Part shown: positions 7,393 to 16,433 of the stretch, one piece after another
Numbering within the stretch: the stretch's first letter is position 1
How the letters are laid out: each line of letters starts with the position of its first letter
DNA from: Synergistaceae bacterium
GTDB lineage: Bacteria; Synergistota; Synergistia; Synergistales; Aminobacteriaceae
DNA: 55,766 nucleotides
Direction: 5' to 3'
NCBI GenBank assembly: GCA_017454625.1
Contig: JAFTCP010000160.1
Location: 1-55,766 of the forward strand
Program-made: the position numbers and the translations under genes
The notes under the pieces: generated by a model
What the model saw: only the letters and a program-made list of their open reading frames with translations
Databases searched by the model: none
Told to the model about the DNA's origin: nothing

Positions 7393-7690
7393 GCGTACAC
7401 CTGGCAAATGGACATGGAATTTCTCCTTCACACCAGAAAATTATGGCAAGCCCGGAATCTTCGTCGAGGGAGAAGGCAAACCCTTAACGCCAATGATTGG
7501 CGCTCTGCAGTTAATGGCCTATGCGCCGGAAATGCACGAAATGCTGTGCGAGGTCATTGATGAACTTGATGAAGCACTGACTCAAGGCGTTATTACCGCA
7601 GGAATCCATAAGATAGCCAGAAAGATAGTAACCCTGCTGGAAGAAATCAAGGTTGAACGGCAGGATACAGACAAGGAGGCGCGACGATGA
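7385..7690 (+). CDS. NARLIAAAPEM-family small phage protein (copy 4, divergent)
   Basis: 101 residues from ATG 7385 (GAGCACC upstream, overlapping the previous gene). It begins TPGKWTWNFSF, like the GAWRYRRE start of copy 1. The motif appears as LQLMAYAPEMHEMLCEVI, then a helix and LLEEIK. This is the most diverged of four paralogues in 2.8 kb. Unknown function; ATGA overlap with the next gene. Confidence 0.6.
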   Translation: MLKRTPGKWTWNFSFTPENYGKPGIFVEGEGKPLTPMIGALQLMAYAPEMHEMLCEVIDELDEALTQGVITAGIHKIARKIVTLLEEIKVERQDTDKEARR

Positions 7691-8569
7691 ATAAGCAGAC
7701 AATCACAGGCTTGCGCTACAGCAAGGATAACTGTTCACATGTGTAGATACAGAAATTCTCATGGATAAGGAATTGCCCCTAGAGGCTAAATTCGTTTTCT
7801 CCGTGCTTTGCATGCTCGCAGGGGTCGGACACCGCTCCTGCAGTCCCGCAATAAGCTGGTTGCCGAAATTGCGGGGCTTCCCGTTGACATGCTGGCCTTC
7901 ATCTACCGCGACTTCGAGGCCAGAGGAGTCATAACGCGCGATGCCCGTTTCCGCAACAATCAGCAGACCACGAGCTACACGCTGATAGTCGGCTACAATG
8001 CCCCATGCTATGGGGATGACACAGCAGACAGGGCGGGGATGACACAAAAGTCACACAGAACTAGAACCAGTGAACGAGATAAAGATTTCCTTACGGGTGA
8101 AGCCCCACTCCCCGACGAGCCTGTTCTTGTGTTCGAGGACGGCTAGCCCGTAACGCCCCCAGAATCCCCTAAGACCTCAAACCCGGAAGAAGTCTATACC
8201 CCTGACGACGCACCCGACATCATGAAGCCCACAGCAGAATTGTTCCTGCACAAGACCGGCCGTCAAGGGTTGACATGGGACGAGATTTCGGCACTGAGGG
8301 AACTTGCTGCAACACAGTCCCCCTCGCGTGTGCAGAAGGAGATCAACACCGCCTGTGCAAGATTCCTCAAGCGCGGGCAGCCATTGAGCACACTGACCTT
8401 CGGCTACATTGCAGGGTCTCTGAAGCATCAGCCGACTTTGGGCAGGAAGCGCAAGAAGGCCAAGCCCTCAAAGCCCGAGCCTGAGACCTACACGCAGAAA
8501 GAGCTTGCGGAGATGGACGCGGAACTTGCGGCAATGCAGGCCGAGATAGACAAGGAGGCGCAAAGATGA
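7687..8569 (+). CDS. Replication initiator-like protein, frameshifted, with TAG codons
   Basis: Pieces of one protein lie in three frames. ATG 7687 gives MNKQTITGLRYSKDNCSHV, TAG 7744, IQKF. A -1 step near 7760 gives MDKELPLEAKFVFSVLCMLAG. A second -1 step near 7825 gives RNKLVAEIAGLPVDMLAFIY, continuing to TAG 8144. The same frame then resumes as a Pro-rich linker and a C-terminal domain (WDEISALRELAATQSPSRVQ, RKRKKAKP) to TGA 8569. The winged-helix start plus linker plus C-domain, placed just before a DnaC-like gene, fits phage replication initiators. Two indels in about 70 bases suggest decay or sequence error. Confidence 0.6.
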
Positions 8570-9474
8570 CCGCAGAAGATTTCCAGAGGCAGGAAGATTC
8601 TCGCCGTACCTGTGCCATAAGCTACCTCAATGCGAAATTCCCTGACGCTGACGAACAGGCATTCTTCACGGACTACACCGGCCAAGTTTTCAGCGACATT
8701 GTGAGTTTTCATGCAGTGGCTCAGGCCGCAGAGATTGACGAGGCTTGCCAGAAGTGCACAGGCAAATGCTCTCTCCCTGACCGCCTCAAGAACAGCCGAC
8801 CCGTCATCAGCATTGCTCAGAGTCCAAGAGGCCACAGCTACCTTGACGTTCGCTGGACGTGTGGATCAGGGTGCAAGTTCCAGCAGTCTGCAGAGTTTGA
8901 GCGCATGTTCAGGAAGAGCGGCATTAGGGCATCATACACGCACATGACGTTCAAGGGCTACGAGACCACAGCTACTCCCTCCGAGACCAGCAAGGCCAAG
9001 CTCGCCGCGTGGAAAGCCTCGCAGAACAACTCATGCCTGATCCTCGCAGGGAAACCCGGCACAGGCAAGACACACTTAGCTGTAGCAATAGCTCTCCGGG
9101 CAATGGAGCGTGGACAGCAGGCAATATTCCGGCTTGTGAGCACAATGCTCGACGAGATACAGAGTGCCATAACCAGCAAGGGAGACTATGACGGCCTGAT
9201 GAGGCAGTTCAAGATCGTACCCTGCCTTGTGCTTGACGACTTAGGCCACGAGAACATGACGGCAGCACGAGCGAGCTACCTGCACCAGATAATTGCCCCC
9301 CGCTACGGAGAAGGCTTGCAGACAATAATCACAACCAACGCGAAGGATATTCCCGAGCTTTGCCGGTGGAGCAGTGAAGAATACATCATGCCGATAATCT
9401 CGCGGATCCTCGGTCGGGGGTCATGGGTAACGCTCAAGAACGCCAAAGACAGGAGGCTCAACCATGCCGAATAA
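8566..9474 (+). CDS. DnaC-like helicase loader (AAA+ ATPase)
   Basis: 302 residues from ATG 8566, overlapping the previous stop. The N-terminal region has cysteines (CQKCTGKCSLPD, TCGSGCKF) that may bind a metal. The ATPase core shows Walker A GKPGTGKTH at about residue 163, Walker B CLVLDDLGHE, sensor I TIITTNA and an arginine-bearing end (SRILGRG). Family: DnaC/IstB-like loaders that place the replicative helicase on DNA. It directly precedes the element's own DnaB and overlaps it by 11 bases, so it probably loads that helicase. Confidence 0.85.
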   Translation: MTAEDFQRQEDSRRTCAISYLNAKFPDADEQAFFTDYTGQVFSDIVSFHAVAQAAEIDEACQKCTGKCSLPDRLKNSRPVISIAQSPRGHSYLDVRWTCGSGCKFQQSAEFERMFRKSGIRASYTHMTFKGYETTATPSETSKAKLAAWKASQNNSCLILAGKPGTGKTHLAVAIALRAMERGQQAIFRLVSTMLDEIQSAITSKGDYDGLMRQFKIVPCLVLDDLGHENMTAARASYLHQIIAPRYGEGLQTIITTNAKDIPELCRWSSEEYIMPIISRILGRGSWVTLKNAKDRRLNHAE

Positions 9475-10813
9475 CACAATCACACAGAACTTGCAGGCCG
9501 AACGCGCAGTGATCGGAGCATGTCTGATTTCAGCGGACGCACTCGGAGCAGTCTCGGAGATTCTGAAGCCCGAAGATTTCTGCGACATCAACAACAAAGC
9601 CGTGTATGAAGTATGCCTGAGCATGTATCTCGAGAACAAGCCGATAGACCTCGTAACGTTCCAGAGCGAGGCAATCAGCCGGAAAATTTTTGAGCGCATA
9701 GGAGGCCAGCCATTTTTGGCAGAGCTGATTGGCGACACAATGACTCCAGCAAACGCAGAGTATTATGCGGACATAGTGCACGGTTTGGCATTGCGCAGAA
9801 GAGTCATCAAGGCGGGGCCGGAAATCTCAGCGTTGGGCATGAAGCCAGAGATAGAATCAGGATAGATAGTCAGTGAGGCCGAAAAGATACTCCTTGACGC
9901 ATCGTCCGAGAAGGAATCCTCCGGGCCTGTGTCATTGCAGGTGTCAACGCCTCAAGTTATGGCCAAGATTAACGAGCTGAGATCAGGAGCGCGCAAGAAC
10001 GCAGGATACATGACGAGGTTCACGGACTTAGACAGGTTGATTTCAGAATTCCAGCCCGGCAGTCTGAACATTATTGCGGCACGCCCTAGCATGGGAAAGA
10101 CAGCATTAGCCCTGAATATCGCGCAGTTTGGCGGTAACAGTGAGGCCAATAATCCTGTGCTGTTCTTCAGCCTCGAGAAGTCAGCCGAGCAGTTGATACA
10201 CAGGATGTTGTCAGCGCAGACGCTAGAACTTAGCGATGGCGTGGAGATTTCTGCGATAGCTTCCGGGACTCTCTCAGACGATGAGGCTTATGCGCTGGAT
10301 AGGGCAGCTCAGACAGTACAGGGACGCAACATAGCCATCAACTACAGCTCCGAACTCACCGCGATGGACTTTCGCACCAAGAGCCGGAGGTTCAAGACAC
10401 GGCATCCCGACCTTGCGTTAATCGTTGTGGACTACCTGCAGTTGATGAGCACGGGGAAGAAGGGCAACGATACCCGCCAGAGTGAGGTAGCCGAAATCTC
10501 CCGTGTCATGAAGTCCGTAGCTGTAGAATTAGAGTGCCCGGTGATTGCGTTGTCGCAGTTATCCCGTGAGACGGAGAAGCGCACGGACAAGAAGCCCCAG
10601 CTCGCCGACCTGCGAGACTCCGGCGCAATCGAGCAGGATGCAGACACGGTGATAATGCTGTACCGCGAGGACTATTACACTGAGCACGAGAACAACGAGC
10701 TAGCTGACGGTGTGGCCGATCTGCGTGTTGCGAAGAACAGGAACGGCAAGACCGGGACATGTCACTTGACGTTCCAGCGGAAATTCACGAGGTTTATGAA
10801 TCATGGTAGCTAA
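9464..10813 (+). CDS. dnaB: Replicative DNA helicase DnaB of the element, one in-frame TAG
   Basis: 449 codons with TAG at 9863-9865. Domain order is the DnaB N-terminal domain (ERAVIGACLISADALGAV), linker, then the RecA-like core with Walker A (ARPSMGKTALALN), LIVVDYLQLM and QLADLRDSGAIEQDADTV. The total length nearly equals the chromosomal DnaB at 35,550-36,884 (444 residues). Across the linker, the two align without gaps for 48 residues, and TAG stands opposite a Gln (ESG*IVSEAEK against SIKQSIEEAEK). If TAG stops translation, only an inactive N-domain or a restarted core would be made. It probably unwinds element DNA together with the loader and primase. Confidence 0.85.
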
Positions 10814-12485
10814 TGAGATTCTAGACCAGATACGTGATGCGCTGAACATTGCAGACATAATCGGCGAGAGGGTGAAGCTCCGTCCATCAAGTCGTGGCTA
10901 CATGGGGTTATGCCCATTTCACGAGGAACGCACGCCGTCATTCCATGTGTACACTGACACGCAGACGTATTACTGCTTTGGCTGCCACGAGGCCGGAAAT
11001 ATTTTCACGTACCTCATGAAGGCAGATAATCTGATGTTCCCGGAGGCAGTGAAGACGTTAGCGGATCGTTCAGGAATAGAGCTGCCGAAGTACGAGCATC
11101 CCGGCGAGAGAAGTCCCTACGACCTCCTCGACCTGACCGCGAAGTTTTACGCCGACAAGATGACTTACGCCCAGCGAGCGTACATGGAACGCCGGAAAAT
11201 TGATGACGCTGACATCACAAGATTCTCGCTGGGATATGCGCCTCAATCATGGGACGCGCTTGTGAGTTATCTGAATAGCCTGAAGGTAACGGATAAGCAG
11301 ATGCAGGAGTTAGGACTTGCTCAGGAGGGCAAACACGGCCTTTACGACAAGTTCAGGGGACGTGTGATTTTCCCCATCAGGGACATAGCAGGAAGGATTA
11401 TCGCGTTCGGAGGAAGGCTGATTGACGGCGACGGCGCAAAATATCTCAACAGCCCCGACAGTGCGATTTACCATAAGCGCAAGCACCTCTACTTGCTGGA
11501 TAAAGCGCGTAACGCAATCCAAGAGAAGAAGCGTTCGATTCTTGTCGAAGGATATTTTGACGCAATCCGTCTTCACAAGTGCGGATTCACTGAGACTGTT
11601 GCATCACTGGGAACGTCATTGACGGCAGAGCAGGCGGAGACTCTCTCACGTTTTGCTGACAGGTGCTACATCTGCTACGACTCAGACACAGCGGGGCAGA
11701 ATGCGGCAATCAGGGGAATGTTCACGCTCCAGAAGCACTGCCTTGATGTCTATGTTGTGAGTCTCCCAAGCGGTAAAGACCCCGACGATTTTCTGTCAGA
11801 GAATCCCCCGCAGGCCTTCGAGGAGGCATTAACCCAAGCCCGCCCGCTTGTTGTGCAGTACATCGAGGCATTCCGTGAACAGCTTGCGGATGAGTTGACT
11901 TGGAAGTCAGCGATGAAGGAGCTGTTCATGACACTGTCGGAGCTTGAAGTGTATGAGGTGTTGCAGTACAAGACAAAGCTCAGTGAAGCGACAGGATTTC
12001 CGCCGAGCAAGATTGAGGAGTGGTTTATATCGAGACAGAAGCGCGAAGTTCCAGAAGAGACACCCGCACCTGTTGAGGCAAAAGGAGTAGAGCACCCATG
12101 CGAATCAGCGATGTGTTCGTTGCTGTACCGCTATGCAGAATGCCGGATCAGCCTGAAGCTGGAAGATGCCGTGCAGTTGATGCGCAACCCTACCGCCCTG
12201 ATGGCAGCATTAGCCCTTGTGCGTGAGAATGTGGACGACATGATGAGGCTGTGGATGGAGCTTGGAGACACGGAGACTCTGGCAGTGATAGCACGCGGTG
12301 ATGAGGTGTGTGCGCGGATGAAGGGTCTGAGTATGCCCGAGAAGTTTCGGAGCACGTACTACACGCTACTTGACAGGTACAATGCGCGGCGTATTCGTGA
12401 GCAGACAAGTAAGCTGCAGAAGTCCGAAGCCACGCCGGAGGATTTGTCAGAATTGATGAGGCTGAAGCAATGTCATGGAAGATGA
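10803..12485 (+). CDS. dnaG: DNA primase
   Basis: 560 residues from ATG 10803, overlapping the DnaB end. The N-terminal zinc finger is CPFHEERTPSF...YYCFGCHEAG. Next comes the catalytic core with the TOPRIM motifs SILVEGYFDAI and CYDSDTAGQNAA. The C-terminal part contains a helicase-interaction-like helical region but is diverged. No stop codons interrupt it. Family role: synthesis of RNA primers. Together with the loader and helicase it gives the element its own replisome start set. Ends TGA overlapping the next ATG. Confidence 0.9.
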   Translation: MVANEILDQIRDALNIADIIGERVKLRPSSRGYMGLCPFHEERTPSFHVYTDTQTYYCFGCHEAGNIFTYLMKADNLMFPEAVKTLADRSGIELPKYEHPGERSPYDLLDLTAKFYADKMTYAQRAYMERRKIDDADITRFSLGYAPQSWDALVSYLNSLKVTDKQMQELGLAQEGKHGLYDKFRGRVIFPIRDIAGRIIAFGGRLIDGDGAKYLNSPDSAIYHKRKHLYLLDKARNAIQEKKRSILVEGYFDAIRLHKCGFTETVASLGTSLTAEQAETLSRFADRCYICYDSDTAGQNAAIRGMFTLQKHCLDVYVVSLPSGKDPDDFLSENPPQAFEEALTQARPLVVQYIEAFREQLADELTWKSAMKELFMTLSELEVYEVLQYKTKLSEATGFPPSKIEEWFISRQKREVPEETPAPVEAKGVEHPCESAMCSLLYRYAECRISLKLEDAVQLMRNPTALMAALALVRENVDDMMRLWMELGDTETLAVIARGDEVCARMKGLSMPEKFRSTYYTLLDRYNARRIREQTSKLQKSEATPEDLSELMRLKQCHGR

Positions 12486-12940
12486 TAGTGCTTGATGAGC
12501 CGACGCAAAAGTTTCTTGTGGCACTGAAGAGTGCACGGAAGAGAATCGGAAAGTGTCAGCGAGAAGTAGCAGAAGCCCTGAATCTTGACGAGTCAACGTA
12601 CCAAAAATTCGAGCTTGGGCTAAAGAGTCCTTCATTGGAGAGTTTGATGCGACTTGCAAAATATTTCAGCTATGATTTGTCCGAGAGTGTGAATCACAAA
12701 TTTTTCTACAGGACGATTCAGCCATGCGACATAAAGCGCAAACTGAGACGTTATGACCTGACGTATGACGAATTCTCAGCGGTGACAGGGTACAGCATTG
12801 ACCGAATAAGTTGCTCAATCCGCCTGAAGCCAGAAGGAAGTGTAGCATGTTTACTCGCGGTGCTGGAAGTGATACGTCAGGAGCAAGAGGCAGAGAGATT
12901 TCGTCGAGAGTATTGCCTGACGCGAAGGAGGAAGTCATGA
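12470..12940 (+). CDS. XRE-type DNA-binding protein
   Basis: 156 residues from ATG 12470, overlapping the primase stop. An XRE helix-turn-helix occupies residues 15-70 (CQREVAEALNLDESTYQKFE, SPSLESLMRLAKYF). The rest (YDLTYDEFSAVTGYSIDRIS) may be a second diverged helix-turn-helix. It lies after the replication genes, so it may control the later genes. Ends with ATGA overlap. Confidence 0.65.
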   Translation: MSWKMIVLDEPTQKFLVALKSARKRIGKCQREVAEALNLDESTYQKFELGLKSPSLESLMRLAKYFSYDLSESVNHKFFYRTIQPCDIKRKLRRYDLTYDEFSAVTGYSIDRISCSIRLKPEGSVACLLAVLEVIRQEQEAERFRREYCLTRRRKS

Positions 12941-13440
12941 CAAAGAAACTGAAGCCGTGTCCATTCTGTGGCAGTGAAGTTGACCTGCAGATAGGCGAAG
13001 CAATGCTGGAACAAGTAACTTGTCCCGGATGCGGAGCATGAACGCTATGGAATGTAAATGCCCGCCAGATGTGGAACAAACGCACGAAGCAGAATACGAG
13101 ATTGAAGCCATGCCCATTATGCGGCGGTTACCCTGCGATCTACGGAATAGTAACAGCGAACGGGTTAATCTGGAGGTTAAGAGTTTGCGGCGGTCAGACT
13201 AAGGACTATTCTGCGCGGGATGAGGCACATAAAGCGTGGAACAGAGCAGTACAGAAAGGGGGCAGTGATGCGGAATACACGAAGAAGTTTCTGGGAAATC
13301 TTGAACCGAGTGATAGAGCTAGTGGAACTGATAATCACGTGTCATCCGCAGGGTTTTCGGGTATTGCTGGGAGAAGTGCCGCCCCCGACCTCAAGGGAGA
13401 TACACGAGATGATGAACGCAGGACGCAGCAAGCTCCCTGA
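12937..13440 (+). pseudogene. Double Lar-type zinc-ribbon gene interrupted by TGA
   Basis: From ATG 12937 the frame gives KKLKPCPFCGSEVDLQ and VTCPGCGA, then TGA at 13039-13041. In the same frame it continues TLWNVNARQMWNKR, which completes the first Lar unit, and TRLKPCPLCGGYPAIYG ... EAHKAWNRA, a second unit. So this was one protein of two fused Lar domains, or two genes joined. The frame stays open into the next gene; a typical Lar would stop near 13,270, and a one-base change in the G5 run there would create a TGATG overlap with the next start. Unlike the other interrupted genes of the element, the stop here is TGA. Confidence 0.6.
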
Positions 13441-13792
13441 AGACTTCAAAGCTACAATGCCTAATCTAGAGACAGAGGCAGAGCGGATAGTGTATGACCG
13501 AGAGTATTTTTACGAGCGTGTGGAACTAGCCGGAGGGTGGCAGCACATCTATATAGTCTCCCGAGAGTTCCGGGACTCAGACTCCCGAATGTGGTCTGTG
13601 GTAATGGAGCACGTGAAGTTTGTGGGGAATGCCTCATCACGTCATGCGTCAAAGCTGGGATATGTAGCAGTGCGTTACTGTTTATCCCCGAACACAGTGA
13701 TGAAGTATCGTCGGGAGTTTTCGCGCAAGCTGTCGGAAATGTTGTTAATGCCGACAGGTGAGGGCGATGATTTTTATTTGTTGCCGGGCTGA
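13268..13792 (+). CDS. Phage regulator-like protein with C-terminal HTH
   Basis: 174 residues from ATG 13268 (AAAGGGGGC upstream). The C-terminal part, LGYVAVRYCLSPNTVMKYRREFSRKLSEMLL, looks like a sigma-type helix-turn-helix as found in ArpU/RinA late-gene regulators. The N-terminal half is unrecognised. Its place between replication and DNA-modification/packaging genes matches late-gene activators. This is a moderate inference, not a family match. Confidence 0.4.
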   Translation: MRNTRRSFWEILNRVIELVELIITCHPQGFRVLLGEVPPPTSREIHEMMNAGRSKLPEDFKATMPNLETEAERIVYDREYFYERVELAGGWQHIYIVSREFRDSDSRMWSVVMEHVKFVGNASSRHASKLGYVAVRYCLSPNTVMKYRREFSRKLSEMLLMPTGEGDDFYLLPG

Positions 13793-13829
13793 AAATTGCA
13801 ATGTGATATTAACGTTTATCATAACGTTC

Positions 13830-13920
13830 ATTGTAATTCAAAAAATGCGCTAAAATATTAGCATTCGAGAATAGTATGAAGAGAGTACCCAGAGGTCGCG
13901 GGTGCTCTCTATTTTTGTGC
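13830..13920 (+). terminator. Hairpin terminator in the 150-base gap before the methyltransferase
   Basis: GAGAGTACCC (13,881-13,890) pairs with GGGTGCTCTC (13,900-13,909), followed by TATTTTTG. It may close the early transcript. A possible promoter (TTGTAA ... TAAAAT) lies just upstream, so a short RNA of about 60 bases between the two is conceivable. AACGTTTATCATAACGTT near 13,811 is an imperfect repeat. Confidence 0.55.
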
Positions 13921-13945
13921 ATAAATTTATTTGTGAGGTGAGACG

Positions 13946-15267
13946 ATGACCGACAGACTAAAGATTGAGCACATCCCCACTGCAGAGCTAATCCCCTACG
14001 AAGGCAACCAGCGCATTCACACAGAGCAACAGATTCAGAAACTCAAAGCAAGTATTCAGGTGTACGGAATAGTTTTGCCCGTGCTTATCGATGCGAGCAA
14101 TGTAATCATAGCGGGACATGCAGTAGTGCAGGCGTGCAAGGAGCTGGAGGTTGAGGAGATACCTTGCGTACGGGCCTCGCACCTACGGAGGCGCAGACCA
14201 AAGCCTACATACTTGCGGATAATCGGCTTGCTGAGGATTCTTCATGGGACACAGCTATACTCAAGACCGAGATGTTGAAGCTCCGGGACGATTACGGCTT
14301 CGAACTCGAACACACCGGCTTTGAGCGCAGAGAGATTCTGCGTCTGCGTATGGACATCGCGGACACACCCAAAGATGAAGACGCAACGCCCGAAGAGTCG
14401 CGGTCAGTAGTCTCACAGTTAGGCGACCTATGGATACTCGGAGACCACCGCCTGATATGCGGGAGTAGCACCGACGCACAGACAGTTAGCCGTGTGCTTG
14501 CCGGAGCAAAGCCTCACCTAATGATTACAAATCCGCCTTATGGTGTGAACTACGATCCTGCATGGAGGAGTCAGATACACGACAGCCCCGCCTTGCGAAC
14601 AGGCCGAGTCCTAAATGACAACGAGGCAGACTGGCGGGAAGCATGGGCACTATTTCACGGAGATGTTGCCTACATTTGGCACGCATCGATTCACTGTGAG
14701 ACCGTTGCGGAGAGTCTCCGTGCTTGCGGGTTTGCTGTGCGCTCCCAAATCATTTGGGCAAAGCCGAGATTTGCTCTTTCACGAGGCGATTATCACTGGC
14801 AGCATGAATGTTGTCTTTATGCCTTGCGCGAGGACTCAGAGGCACAATGCCCAGAACCACCGGGCTATTGTCCTGGCTATGAGGCTTGCTGGTATGCGAT
14901 ACGAGAGGGCTGTAAAAGTCATTGGCAGGGAAGTCGCAGCGAGTCGACGTTGTGGCAGATCGACTATAAGGATCAGGACGCACAGACGACACACGGAACG
15001 CAGAAGCCTGTAGAGTGTATGCGCCGCCCAATGCTGAACAATTCCGAGCCGAACGACATAATTTACGAACCATTTTCAGGAAGCGGTACGACAATCATTG
15101 CAGCCGAGTCATGTCGCCGGAGGTGCTATGCGGTTGAGCTGAACCCTGAGTACGTGGATATGGCCGTCAGGAGATGGCAAGATTACACGGGACAGCAGGC
15201 AATACTTGAGAGCGACGGACACACATTCGGGGAGATAGCCGAGTTGCGGAGTGAGGCCAGTGAATGA
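13946..15267 (+). CDS. ParB-like domain fused to adenine/cytosine-N4 DNA methyltransferase, frameshifted
   Basis: ATG 13946 (GAGGTGAG upstream) opens a ParB/Srx-like domain (EHIPTAELIPYEGNQRIHTE, YGIVLPVLIDASNVIIAGHA, KELEVEEIPCVRA). Near 14,160 the frame shifts by -1 into TEAQTKAYILADNRLAEDSSW and the methyltransferase: motif IV NPPYG and motif I YEPFSGSGTT in beta-class order. About 440 residues in total. Known phage proteins of this kind methylate host-like sites to escape restriction. The single-base shift is either decay or an error. It is followed at once by the small-terminase-like gene. Confidence 0.75.
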
Positions 15268-15682
15268 TTCCCGCAGTCAAGGTTTATATCCAAAGGAGAC
15301 AATCGCGAATCTGCTGAACATTTCAGAGCGTCGCATAGAGCAGTTAGTGAAGCAGAAGATAATTCCGAAGGCCGGGCGCGGAGTGTTTGATCTCGGGCCG
15401 ACAGTGCAAGCGTATGTGCGCTACCTGCAGGGACTAAGCAGCGGCACACTGAAAACGAGCGAGCCATCAGAACTAGACCAGCGACTCATGGAGGCAAAAG
15501 TCCTCGAGCGCGAGTCCAAAGCACGACAGGCAAAGTATCGTGCTGACGCAATGGAGCAAGAAGTGCGTGAGTACAGACTACGCACAGAAATTCCCCAGAG
15601 ACTAAGAGAGCGCAATTATGATACACAGCTAATTGACGAGGTTATGTCTGTGGTCAGTGAGATTCTTGGTGATAGCTCATGA
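15260..15682 (+). CDS. Nu1-like terminase small subunit candidate
   Basis: 140 residues from GTG 15260 (GTG 15251 possible), overlapping the methyltransferase end. An N-terminal winged helix (TIANLLNISERRIEQLVKQK, GRGVFDLGPTVQAYVRYL) is followed by a charged helical segment (RLMEAKVLERESKARQAKYRADAMEQEV). This is the layout of Nu1/gpNu1-type DNA packaging proteins, which recognise the phage cos or pac site. No large terminase, portal or capsid gene follows; a recombinase does, with an ATGA overlap. It could alternatively be a general excisionase-like HTH protein. Confidence 0.55.
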   Translation: MNDSRSQGLYPKETIANLLNISERRIEQLVKQKIIPKAGRGVFDLGPTVQAYVRYLQGLSSGTLKTSEPSELDQRLMEAKVLERESKARQAKYRADAMEQEVREYRLRTEIPQRLRERNYDTQLIDEVMSVVSEILGDSS

Positions 15683-16422
15683 AAAAGAGAGTCAACAAGA
15701 CGGTGCAGCCGATTCTGAGTCAGTCCGACCGTGATGCGCTGGATATGTACTTCATGCACAGGAACGCGCGCGACCGAGTGATGTTTGCGCTTGGAATATA
15801 CACAGGGCGGAGAATTTCTGACCTTGTGAGGCTGAATGTTCGAGATGTTGCCTATGTGGACAGGAAGGGCAGGCTATGCATAGTGGAGCGTCTTACGATT
15901 CATGAGCAGAAAACGGGAAAATTCGCAGACCCGTTAATTCATCCGAAGGTGCGGCGGATATTGAGCAAATATCTCCGACAACGCCGGAAGCACAGTGAGT
16001 CGCTGGGAGCGTTGCTGAATGAGCCGTTGCTGAAGTCAAGGAAGGCGCGTCATGATGGGCAGCACCGTATCACGAAGCGTCATGCGTTGCGTGTGTTGAC
16101 TAACGCGGCGCGATCCTGCGGTCTTAACTACAAAATCGGGACGCACTCCCTGCGCAAGACGTTCGGGTATATCCAGCACCAGAACGGAACGAGCATAGAG
16201 CTGATACAGAGGATGTTAAACCATAGCTCGCCGGAGATAACGATGATGCATTTAGATATGATAGCGGAGGAACATAAGCTCGAGCGTATCAAGAGGTTAT
16301 TGAACGCAGAGGTAATGATAGATGTACTTTCGGGGCTTTTGGTCTCGAAAGGAATAATCACGGAGGCCGAGCTTGCTGAAGAGACGGCAAAGGTGAACGT
16401 TTTCGCTCTGCGGTCTCTGTGA
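15679..16422 (+). CDS. Tyrosine recombinase with His at the catalytic Tyr position
   Basis: 247 residues from ATG 15679, overlapping the previous stop. The catalytic fold is clear: Arg in IYTGRRISDLVRL, Lys in IHEQKTGK, the HSLRKTFGY box, and LNHSSPEITMMHLDM, where this family normally has a Tyr (T-x-R-Y-x-G). Here the aligned residue is His (CAT at about 16,248). If the alignment holds, the enzyme cannot form the usual DNA-tyrosine bond. It could be an inactivated integrase or a DNA-binding relic. The element has a second integrase at its right end. Confidence 0.75.
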   Translation: MKKRVNKTVQPILSQSDRDALDMYFMHRNARDRVMFALGIYTGRRISDLVRLNVRDVAYVDRKGRLCIVERLTIHEQKTGKFADPLIHPKVRRILSKYLRQRRKHSESLGALLNEPLLKSRKARHDGQHRITKRHALRVLTNAARSCGLNYKIGTHSLRKTFGYIQHQNGTSIELIQRMLNHSSPEITMMHLDMIAEEHKLERIKRLLNAEVMIDVLSGLLVSKGIITEAELAEETAKVNVFALRSL

Positions 16423-16433
16423 TGGGAGACCGT

